A stretch of 10,977 nucleotides of DNA, taken from positions 1 through 10,977 of the forward strand of contig CALBDW010000188.1 in the NCBI GenBank assembly GCA_937927435.1, given 5' to 3'. The DNA is from an uncultured Bdellovibrionales bacterium. GTDB taxonomy: Bacteria; Bdellovibrionota; Bdellovibrionia; Bdellovibrionales; JAMPXM01. The notes beneath the pieces are model-generated. The model made no database searches. It was not told the DNA's origin and worked only from the letters and a program-made list of their open reading frames with translations. Made by a program: the position numbers and the translations under genes. Of this stretch, positions 1 through 5,907 are shown piece after piece. The stretch's first letter is position 1. Each line of letters starts with the position of its first letter.

Positions 1-2
1 TG

Positions 3-356
3 GGCGATGATTTTAACCGCCAGAATCCAGTGGCTTTACTCAAGGCTAAAGTGCGCCGGAGCGGACGGGCGGCCTGCTGCCAGCTGCGAGCCGAAATTGC
101 AGCTGATGACCCTTTTGTGCTCGACAGGAACGGGCCCGAGACGGGCGCAGCAATGAAGGAAATGGCCGAGCTTTGCCCGGGTAAATTCCAGGTCGCCGGC
201 AAAGGCGGGCATGCAAATGACTTTTTCACGCCGGCGCTCGGGCGCGCTTTACGGTTCTGTGCCGATGCGTTTGCCGGCAAGGTTCAAGACGAAGACTGCG
301 ATCCTGTCGAGGCCGCTTCCTCGGGCTCCGGTGCCTTGCAGCCGGCTGTCCGGTGA
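3..356 (+). CDS. Possible 3' end of an unidentified protein gene, cut by the left window edge
   Basis: I do not recognise this protein. The frame is open from the first bases of the window to a TGA at 354-356, giving about 117 residues with no N-terminus; a GTG at 30 is the first start-like codon inside the window but need not be the real start. The visible part is soluble-looking and mixed charged, with four cysteine positions (a CC pair, LCPGKF, RFCADAF, DEDCDP) and a GGHANDFFTPAL stretch. Third codon positions are mostly G or C, as in the recognised genes, and the opposite-strand frame reads as a serine/alanine/proline-rich shadow. It would converge on hflX with a gap of 23 bases, a normal spacing. 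No known motif supports it, so it may be spurious or a degraded gene. Confidence 0.42.
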   Translation, partial: GDDFNRQNPVALLKAKVRRSGRAACCQLRAEIAADDPFVLDRNGPETGAAMKEMAELCPGKFQVAGKGGHANDFFTPALGRALRFCADAFAGKVQDEDCDPVEAASSGSGALQPAVR

Positions 357-379
357 GGTGGCGTTTAAGGCCCCCCTTT

Positions 380-1753
380 TCAGGCTGTAACTAGAAACTC
401 CTTCCATCGGCTGATCATGGTTGGAGTCATTTGTGCTGTGCAAAGCGTTCCGCTCGAAGCGGGTTCTTTGCGCGTGATCAGCGTTTCGCGGCCCAATTCG
501 TAGATACGGTGTTCTTCTGATTTCGGGAAGAAAAGTTCCACTTCCTGATGCAATGACTGGATGGCCTCGGCCATCAGCTTCTTGAGCCGGTCGATCCCTT
601 CGCCCGTGAGAGCCGAGACGAAGACCCTTGGGAACGCTTTCACCTGAAACTGTCGCTCGAAAGGCGCTTGGTCGATCTTGTTGAAGACCGTGATCATGGG
701 TTTCTGATCCCAGCCGAATTCTTTCACGAGGTCGTTGACGACTTCCATTTGCTTCATCATCTGCGGGCTTGAGAGGTCGACGACGTGGATCAAGACGTCC
801 GCGTGAGCCGACTCCTCAAGGGTCGCCTTAAAGGCCTCGATCAGTTGGGGCGGCAACTTGCGGATAAAACCCACCGTGTCCGTCACGACAGCCGGAGGCG
901 AATCGGGGAGATACACCTTCCGTGTCGTCGGATCGAGGGTCGCGAACACTTGGTCCTTCGTGAGAACCTGCGAATGCGTGAGTTTATTGAGAAGTGTCGA
1001 TTTTCCCGAGTTCGTGTAGCCGATAAGGGCGAAGCTCGGCACTTTATTGCGCTTTCTTGCGGCCCGGTGTTGCGAGCGATTCGCTCGCACGGCTTCGAGT
1101 TGCTTGCGGATCTGTTTCACCCGGTTACGGATGCGGCGGCGGTCCATTTCGAGCGCCGTTTCACCGGGACCTCGTGTACCGATCCCGCCCCCGAGACGCG
1201 AGAGTGAGCCCATCCACGCGTCGACCATACGCGGGAGTTGGTCGAGCATTTGCGCAAGCTCAACCTGAAGCTTCCCTTCGTAGGTTTGTGCCCTTTGGGC
1301 GAAGATATCGAGGATGATCTGGTTGCGATCGAGGACTCGGACTCCCCACTCTTGTCGCCATTCTTTTTCGAGGTTGCGACATTGGATGCCCGAAAGCTGG
1401 TGGTCGATCACGACGACCGAAGCGCGTGATTCGACGATGAGCTCTCTGATTTCTTCAACTTTTCCGGAACCGATCAGGGTGGCGGGATTGTACTGCTGAA
1501 GGACTTGGGTGACGCTTCCGACGACTTCGCCGCCGGCAGCGTAGGCGAGCTCCTCAAGCTCGGCCAGGCTTTCTTTTAATTCAACGAACGAGTCGCGGTC
1601 TTTGAGTCCGACGCCAACAACGATAACGCGTTCTTGGGGTCGCAATATCGATGTTCCTATTTCGACAACTCCTTTTTTGTGGTCCCGCGTTCCGGAGTCG
1701 CCTTGCCGCCTTAACGAACGTGAGCGGTCCAGCCACTCGCTTTCGCGGGCCAA
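380..1753 (-). CDS. hflX: GTPase HflX (ribosome-associated, OBG-HflX superfamily)
   Basis: HflX is a cytoplasmic GTPase that binds the 50S subunit and rescues or splits stalled ribosomes under stress (known for the family). The 457-residue product has the N-terminal HflX domain from about residue 41 (ERVIVVGVG), the family signature GGGIGTRGPGE at 188-198, then the G domain: P-loop GYTNSGKS (245-252), DTVGF (292-296), NKID (358-361) and the SALTGEG G5 region (380-386). E. coli HflX is about 426 residues, so roughly 36 residues at the N-terminus are extra. The TTG at 1753 has GAAGGGG six bases upstream. An alternative TTG at 1645 has AGGA nine bases upstream and gives 421 residues beginning just before the conserved domain; I cannot decide between them. 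It lies downstream of maeB on the same strand but behind its own promoter and a terminator. The usual hfq neighbour is absent here. Confidence 0.96.
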   Translation of the reverse strand: MARESEWLDRSRSLRRQGDSGTRDHKKGVVEIGTSILRPQERVIVVGVGLKDRDSFVELKESLAELEELAYAAGGEVVGSVTQVLQQYNPATLIGSGKVEEIRELIVESRASVVVIDHQLSGIQCRNLEKEWRQEWGVRVLDRNQIILDIFAQRAQTYEGKLQVELAQMLDQLPRMVDAWMGSLSRLGGGIGTRGPGETALEMDRRRIRNRVKQIRKQLEAVRANRSQHRAARKRNKVPSFALIGYTNSGKSTLLNKLTHSQVLTKDQVFATLDPTTRKVYLPDSPPAVVTDTVGFIRKLPPQLIEAFKATLEESAHADVLIHVVDLSSPQMMKQMEVVNDLVKEFGWDQKPMITVFNKIDQAPFERQFQVKAFPRVFVSALTGEGIDRLKKLMAEAIQSLHQEVELFFPKSEEHRIYELGRETLITRKEPASSGTLCTAQMTPTMISRWKEFLVTA

Positions 1754-1773
1754 TTAAAGCCCCTTCGTTCTCT

Positions 1774-1802
1774 ATTATCGGATTTCGGGGCTTTTTTGCC
1801 AA
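1774..1802 (-). promoter_or_regulatory. Sigma70-like promoter for hflX
   Basis: On the minus strand a TTGGCA -35 box (1797-1802) and a GATAAT -10 box (1774-1779) are separated by 17 bases; each matches the consensus at five of six positions. Transcription would start near 1766-1768, leaving a leader of only about 13 bases before the TTG at 1753, or about 120 bases before the TTG at 1645. An AAAGCCCC/GGGGCTTT inverted repeat (1756-1763 and 1787-1794) overlaps the promoter. Part of it lies upstream of the predicted start, so it should not fold in the transcript. Confidence 0.6.
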
Positions 1803-1826
1803 CAATATCTCAGATTGAGAAATAAA

Positions 1827-1857
1827 TCTCCGCCGAAACAGGCTTGTTTGGCGGGGA
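1827..1857 (-). terminator. Probable rho-independent terminator of maeB
   Basis: Beyond the maeB stop codon, CCGCC (1830-1834) pairs with GGCGG (1850-1854). An inner AAACA/TGTTT stem (1836-1840 with 1845-1849) caps it with a GGCT loop, leaving one unpaired G. Three more outer pairs (1827-1829 with 1855-1857, one G-T) extend the stem. Read on the minus strand the hairpin is followed by GATTTATTTCTC, which is T-rich though not a clean T run. Its place between maeB and the hflX promoter fits a terminator. Confidence 0.6.
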
Positions 1858-1907
1858 AAGGTCTATTTTGGGGACCACTCTTAACCGGAAACGTCCACGG
1901 CGGAGTC

Positions 1908-4205
1908 TTATTCCTCCGTCATTGTGGACGCCTTCTCTTTCAAGGCCTGCGCTTCGAGAGCCGTGAGCGCGACGGTATTGATAATGTCGTCGACCGTGCA
2001 CGTTCTCTGCAGCACGTTGGCCGGCCGCTTGATACCCATGAGGAAAGGCCCGATCACTTCCGCGCCGCCGAGCTGCTGCACCAGCTTGTAGCTGATGTTG
2101 CCCGCGTCGAGGTTCGGGAAGATCAGGATGTTCGCGCCGTTTTTGACTTCGCAGAACGGGAAGATGCGTTCGACGATGTCGGGGTTCACGGCCGTATCCG
2201 CCTGCATTTCGCCGTCAACGATGTAGTGCGGATAGTTTTTCTTCACGAGTTCGGCGGCGAGTCTCATCTTCGCCGGGTTTTCGCCCTTCGAGCGGAAGTT
2301 CGTGTACGAGAGCATCGCGATCCGCGGTTGGATCTTGAAGTACTCCGCAACTCGGGCCGCGTGAATCGCGATAGTCGCCAGTTGCTCGGCGGTCGGGTTC
2401 ACGTTCACGGCCGTGTCGGCGAAGAACAGCATCTTGTTCTTGAACAAGACGAGGTTGAGACCCGATGCGGTTCGACGGCGTCCGGGGCCGATGATCTCGA
2501 GAATCGGCCGCACGCAGTCAGCGTAGTTCTGGGTCGCGCCAGTTACCATGCCGTCGGCGTCACCCATGTGCACGGCCATGGCGGCGAAGTAATCCGGGTT
2601 CGCCATGAGGCGCTCGGCTTCACGCCACATGACACCTTTGCGTTGGCGCATCTGCCAGAGCTTTTCCACGTACTCTTTATAGCGTGGGTGTTGCGACGGA
2701 TGGATGATCGGCAGCTCTTTGAGCTCGTGGAGCCCCAACTCGTCCATCCGTTCGCGGATTTGGTCCGGATAGCCGAGAAGAACCGGGCGGATGATCTCCT
2801 CGCGCACGATGACTTGCATCGCTTTGAGGATTTTCGAGCTCGACCCTTCGGGGAAGATGATCAGCGGCTGGGCTTCGTTCTTCGCACGCGCCTGGTTTTT
2901 CACCCGGTGCATGACCGACCGGACGAAGCTCGTCTTCGCGCCTTGGAACGCTTCGAGCTGGTCTCGATAAGCTTGGAAATCCGTGATGGGCTTGCGGGCG
3001 ACACCGCTATCCATGGCCGCTTTCGCGACGGCTGGAGCCACCCACAAGAGCACGCGCGGGTCGAACGGTTTCGGAATGATGTATTCCGGACCGAACGAGA
3101 AGTGCTGGCCACCGTAAGCGGCCGAAACTTTTTCGGGCACGTCTTCGCGAGCGAGCTTAGCCAGCGCATAGACCGCGGCGAGTTTCATTTCGTCATTGAT
3201 TTGTGTCGCACGGACGTCGAGGGCGCCCCGGAAGATCGCGGGGAAGCCCAGCACGTTGTTGACCTGGTTCGGATAGTCCGAGCGTCCTGTCGCCATGATG
3301 ACATCCGGCCGGGTCGCTTTCGCCGTAGCCGGATCGATTTCCGGATCGGGGTTCGCCATCGCGAAGACGATCGGTCGCGGCGCCATCGTCTTGAGCATTT
3401 CCGGCGTGACCGCGCCGGCGACCGAGAGGCCGACGAAGCAATCGGCTCCGACCAATGCGTCCGCCAATGTGCGGGCAGGCGTGTCGGCCGCGAACTCGGC
3501 TTTATAACGGTTCATGCCCTCGGTGCGGCCTTTGTAGATTACGCCTTTCGAGTCGCACATGATCAAGTTTTTCGGGCTCACGCCGATGGCGATGAAGATG
3601 CGCGCGCAAGAGATGGCGGCAGCACCCGCCCCGTTTACCACGACCTTGATATCGGAAAGCTTACGGCCGGTGATTTCGCAGGCGTTGATCAGTGCCGCGC
3701 CTGAAATGATGGCCGTTCCGTGCTGGTCGTCGTGGAAAACCGGAATGTTCATTTCTTTTTTGAGGCGCTCTTCGATTTCGAAGCACTCGGGCGCTTTGAT
3801 GTCCTCGAGGTTAATACCGCCGAACGTCGGTTCGAGCGCCTTCACAGTCGCGCAGAACTCGTCGACCGTCTTGCAGTTCAGCTCGAGGTCGAAGACGTTG
3901 ATGTTCGCGAACTGTTTAAACAAGATTCCTTTGCCTTCCATCACGGGTTTGCCTGCCAACGGTCCGATGTCGCCGAGGCCGAGAACAGCTGTCCCGTTGG
4001 TGATGACCGCGACGAGGTTCCCCTTCGTCGTGTAGTCGTAAACTTTGTCCGGATCTTTGAAGATTTCCTTACAAGGAGCCGCCACTCCGGGAGAGTAGGC
4101 GAGAGAAAGGGCGCGATCCGTATTGCAAGGCTTGCTGGAAACAACCTCGACTTTTCCCGGTGGGTGTTGGCTGTGATAGTCGAGGGCGTCTTTGTCTAAT
4201 GCCAT
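1908..4205 (-). CDS. maeB: Malic enzyme, MaeB type, with C-terminal phosphotransacetylase-like domain
   Basis: Oxidative decarboxylation of malate to pyruvate and CO2 with reduction of NAD(P); for MaeB-type enzymes usually NADP. The 765-residue product (E. coli MaeB is about 759) has the malic N-terminal domain (SLAYSPGVAAPC 34-45, NGTAVLGLGDIGPLAGKP 70-87). The NAD-binding domain follows (FHDDQHGTAII 157-167, dinucleotide-binding GAGAAAI 192-198, MANPDPEI 283-290). A PTA_PTB domain runs from about 445 to the end (PEGSSSKILKA 452-462, DGMVTGAT 551-558, FPNLDAGN 696-703). In known MaeB enzymes this last domain is an acetyl-CoA-sensing regulatory part, not an active transacetylase. I start at the ATG at 4205, where GGAGAA lies five bases upstream; a GTG at 4256 would add 17 residues with no homology I recognise. 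The gene is divergent from fadI-fadJ and ends at a hairpin terminator. Confidence 0.96.
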   Translation of the reverse strand: MALDKDALDYHSQHPPGKVEVVSSKPCNTDRALSLAYSPGVAAPCKEIFKDPDKVYDYTTKGNLVAVITNGTAVLGLGDIGPLAGKPVMEGKGILFKQFANINVFDLELNCKTVDEFCATVKALEPTFGGINLEDIKAPECFEIEERLKKEMNIPVFHDDQHGTAIISGAALINACEITGRKLSDIKVVVNGAGAAAISCARIFIAIGVSPKNLIMCDSKGVIYKGRTEGMNRYKAEFAADTPARTLADALVGADCFVGLSVAGAVTPEMLKTMAPRPIVFAMANPDPEIDPATAKATRPDVIMATGRSDYPNQVNNVLGFPAIFRGALDVRATQINDEMKLAAVYALAKLAREDVPEKVSAAYGGQHFSFGPEYIIPKPFDPRVLLWVAPAVAKAAMDSGVARKPITDFQAYRDQLEAFQGAKTSFVRSVMHRVKNQARAKNEAQPLIIFPEGSSSKILKAMQVIVREEIIRPVLLGYPDQIRERMDELGLHELKELPIIHPSQHPRYKEYVEKLWQMRQRKGVMWREAERLMANPDYFAAMAVHMGDADGMVTGATQNYADCVRPILEIIGPGRRRTASGLNLVLFKNKMLFFADTAVNVNPTAEQLATIAIHAARVAEYFKIQPRIAMLSYTNFRSKGENPAKMRLAAELVKKNYPHYIVDGEMQADTAVNPDIVERIFPFCEVKNGANILIFPNLDAGNISYKLVQQLGGAEVIGPFLMGIKRPANVLQRTCTVDDIINTVALTALEAQALKEKASTMTEE

Positions 4206-4274
4206 GGGTTCTCCGTTCGCGTCGATGGATGTCGATCGCCGCGTATGATTTAGCACTGCTTCAAAAATGCAGTC

Positions 4275-4304
4275 AGGCTAAGAATTCTTAAGCATCTCTG
4301 TCAA
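4275..4304 (-). promoter_or_regulatory. Candidate maeB promoter with palindrome in its spacer
   Basis: On the minus strand a perfect TTGACA -35 box (4299-4304) is followed after 18 bases by TAGCCT (4275-4280), which keeps the key T, A and final T of a -10 box but is otherwise weak. The spacer is almost filled by the perfect 12-bp palindrome TAAGAATTCTTA (4279-4290), which overlaps the -10 edge. The predicted transcript would have a leader of about 60 bases before the ATG at 4205. Confidence 0.45.
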
Positions 4305-4311
4305 CTCGGGC

Positions 4312-4341
4312 AGTAATCCCTCGTTTTTACTTGGGATTGCT
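4312..4341. repeat. Inverted repeat 1 of the maeB/fadI region (AATCCC/GGGATT core)
   Basis: AGTAATCCC (4312-4320) pairs with GGGATTGCT (4333-4341), nine pairs with one G-T, around a 12-base loop. No T run follows on either strand at terminator distance, and no gene ends here, so an operator-like role is more likely than termination. The same core recurs at 4402-4417. Confidence 0.45.
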
Positions 4342-4397
4342 CAACGTCGAGGCAGTTTTGTGAGCGGGTTTTTGATGCTGGATGTTAGAGAGAGGAT

Positions 4398-4417
4398 CGG
4401 GAATCCCGTTTGGGATT
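4398..4417. repeat. Inverted repeat 2 of the maeB/fadI region, with overlapping palindrome
   Basis: AATCCC (4402-4407) and GGGATT (4412-4417) flank a four-base loop, repeating the core of the upstream element. The left arm overlaps a second symmetric sequence, CGGGAATCCCG (4398-4408), perfect around a central A. This looks like a cluster of binding half-sites. The regulator is unknown. Confidence 0.45.
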
Positions 4418-4481
4418 GTTGAGAACTCGTTAAAATTACTGAAACCACTCAAATATCAGGTGTTTGCGCAGAACGCATTCA

Positions 4482-4509
4482 TTGACTTTTGAGCGACGCA
4501 TCCTAAATT
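4482..4509 (+). promoter_or_regulatory. Candidate promoter of the fadI-fadJ operon
   Basis: TTGACT (4482-4487, five of six consensus positions) and TAAATT (4504-4509, four of six) are separated by 16 bases. The start of transcription would be near 4516, leaving a leader of about 36 bases before the fadI ATG at 4552. It is the best plus-strand match I see in this intergenic region. The AATCCC/GGGATT repeats lie about 65-170 bases upstream of the -35 box. Confidence 0.45.
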
Positions 4510-4551
4510 TGATTCGCTAACACCTTGATACTCACCACGGAAGGAGTCTTC

Positions 4552-5904
4552 ATGGCAGCCAGTCCCCGCGACGTCGTGATAGTCGATGGCATTCGAACGC
4601 CGTTCGCGAAAGCCGATACAAAACTTAAAACCCTCCATCCCGCCGAATTGGGGCGCGTGGCGCTCAAGGAACTCTTAGCGCGTACCAATCTCGATCCGCG
4701 TGAAATCGATGAGGTCATCGTCGGCAATGCCGGTAATCCTCCCGACGCGGTGAATATCGCGCGGGTTATCGCTTTGAATGCCGGAGTTCCGCAGCGGACG
4801 TCGGCTTTCACCGTCCACCGTAACTGCGCTTCGGCACTGGAGAGCATCGCTTCCGGTTATGAACGCATCAAGTCGGGGACGATGGATGTCGTCGTCGCCG
4901 GTGGAACCGAAAGCATGTCGCAGATGCCGCTGATCTTTTCGCGGGCGTTCAAGGATATCTTCGGACGACTAGCGTCCGCGAAAACGACGGGTCAGAGACT
5001 CGGCGCTCTAGGTGCTCTTTTAAAGGCAGATCTGCAGCAGGTCGTCGAGCTTGTCACCACCGGTCCGATGGACAAATCGCCGCATAAGCCGGTCATTTCT
5101 CTGGCGGAAGGGCTCACGGACCCGTTTGTGGGCAAGAACATGGGTGAGACGGCAGAAATTCTTGCGAAGGAGTGGGGAATCTCCCGCGAAGAGCAGGATC
5201 AGTTCGCTCTCCGCTCGCACCAAAGGGCGGTGGCGGCGAAAAAGTCCGGGCGCTTGGCGGAGGAAATCACGCCCGTCTTCCTTCCTCCGAAGTACATCGA
5301 GGTCGTTGCGGAAGACATCGGGCCGCGTGACAACCAAACGATGGAGGCTCTCCAAAAGCTCCGCCCGTTCTTTGACAGAAAAACCGGGACGGTGACGGCG
5401 GGGAACTCATGCCCCGTGACCGACGGCGCGGCCATGGTGCTCCTGATGAGCCGTGAAAAAGCTCAAAGCCTCGGTTATAAGCCGTTGGCGACGATCCGCA
5501 GTTACGGATTCGCGGGGCTTGAACCCGAACGCATGGGGCTTGGTCCTGTCTACGCCACGCCGGTCGCTCTGAAGCGCGCCGGACTCACGATGAAAGATAT
5601 CGGGCTCATCGAGCTCAACGAAGCGTTTGCAGCCCAGGTGCTTGCGTGCATGCGCGCGTTTGAAAGCGATAAATTCGCGCAGGAGAAACTCGATCTTCCG
5701 AAAGCTGTCGGCGCGATCGACCCCGAAATCCTCAATGTCAACGGGGGCGCCATCGCGATCGGTCACCCCGTCGGCGCGACGGGCACGCGCTTGGTCTTGA
5801 CGCTCATGAAAGAGATGCAGCGTCGCAACGTTCAGTTTGGCCTGGCGACCCTCTGTATCGGCGGCGGCCAGGGAGGAGCCATGATTCTGGAAAGAGAGGC
5901 GTAA
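4552..5904 (+). CDS. fadI: Acetyl-CoA C-acyltransferase (3-ketoacyl-CoA thiolase, FadI-like)
   Basis: Last step of the beta-oxidation cycle: CoA-dependent cleavage of 3-ketoacyl-CoA into acetyl-CoA and an acyl-CoA two carbons shorter, in the cytoplasm. The 450-residue protein carries the nucleophilic cysteine C92 in VHRNCASALES. It also has the NEAFA motif (356-360), the GHP motif with H405 inside NVNGGAIAIGHPVGATGTR, and the second catalytic cysteine C435 in CIGGGQGG. It is close to E. coli FadI (about 436) and longer than FadA (about 387). The gene order thiolase first, then multifunctional subunit, also matches fadIJ and not fadBA. The ATG at 4552 has AAGGAG five bases upstream and is preferred to the TTG at 4525. 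Three bases separate it from fadJ, so the two are an operon and probably form the usual alpha/beta complex. Confidence 0.95.
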   Translation: MAASPRDVVIVDGIRTPFAKADTKLKTLHPAELGRVALKELLARTNLDPREIDEVIVGNAGNPPDAVNIARVIALNAGVPQRTSAFTVHRNCASALESIASGYERIKSGTMDVVVAGGTESMSQMPLIFSRAFKDIFGRLASAKTTGQRLGALGALLKADLQQVVELVTTGPMDKSPHKPVISLAEGLTDPFVGKNMGETAEILAKEWGISREEQDQFALRSHQRAVAAKKSGRLAEEITPVFLPPKYIEVVAEDIGPRDNQTMEALQKLRPFFDRKTGTVTAGNSCPVTDGAAMVLLMSREKAQSLGYKPLATIRSYGFAGLEPERMGLGPVYATPVALKRAGLTMKDIGLIELNEAFAAQVLACMRAFESDKFAQEKLDLPKAVGAIDPEILNVNGGAIAIGHPVGATGTRLVLTLMKEMQRRNVQFGLATLCIGGGQGGAMILEREA

Positions 5905-5907
5905 TCC

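Larger units (their letters stand above)
4206..4551. other. Divergent maeB/fadI intergenic regulatory region
   Basis: These 346 bases hold no credible gene. They are more AT-rich than the flanking genes and contain the ribosome binding sites of maeB (GGAGAA, 4209-4214) and fadI (AAGGAG, 4541-4546). They also contain promoter candidates in both directions, a 12-bp perfect palindrome and two AATCCC/GGGATT inverted repeats. The density of dyad symmetry suggests one or more dimeric regulators controlling both transcripts. Confidence 0.7.

Noticed and set aside
367..380. AAGG-cccc-CCTT hairpin with short T run at the hflX end, as a terminator
   Set aside because: The stem has only four pairs and the T run is three to four bases, too weak to support a call.
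249..443. 64-residue minus-strand frame over the end of hflX
   Set aside because: It overlaps the hflX 3' end in another frame, has no ribosome binding site and resembles no family.
1756..1794. AAAGCCCC/GGGGCTTT inverted repeat followed by Ts on the plus strand, as a terminator
   Set aside because: No plus-strand gene ends here, the loop is 23 bases, and on the minus strand it coincides with a good hflX promoter. The hairpin at 1827-1857 is a better maeB terminator.
1815..3704. 629-residue open frame on the plus strand antisense to maeB
   Set aside because: Very long, but it lies within maeB, whose domains are intact. The translation is rich in R, H, D and V, typical of the antisense frame of a GC-biased gene, with no family motif and no ribosome binding site.
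3559..4035. 158-residue plus-strand frame opposite the maeB N-terminal domain
   Set aside because: Antisense shadow of maeB; the composition is serine/proline/methionine-rich with no independent evidence.
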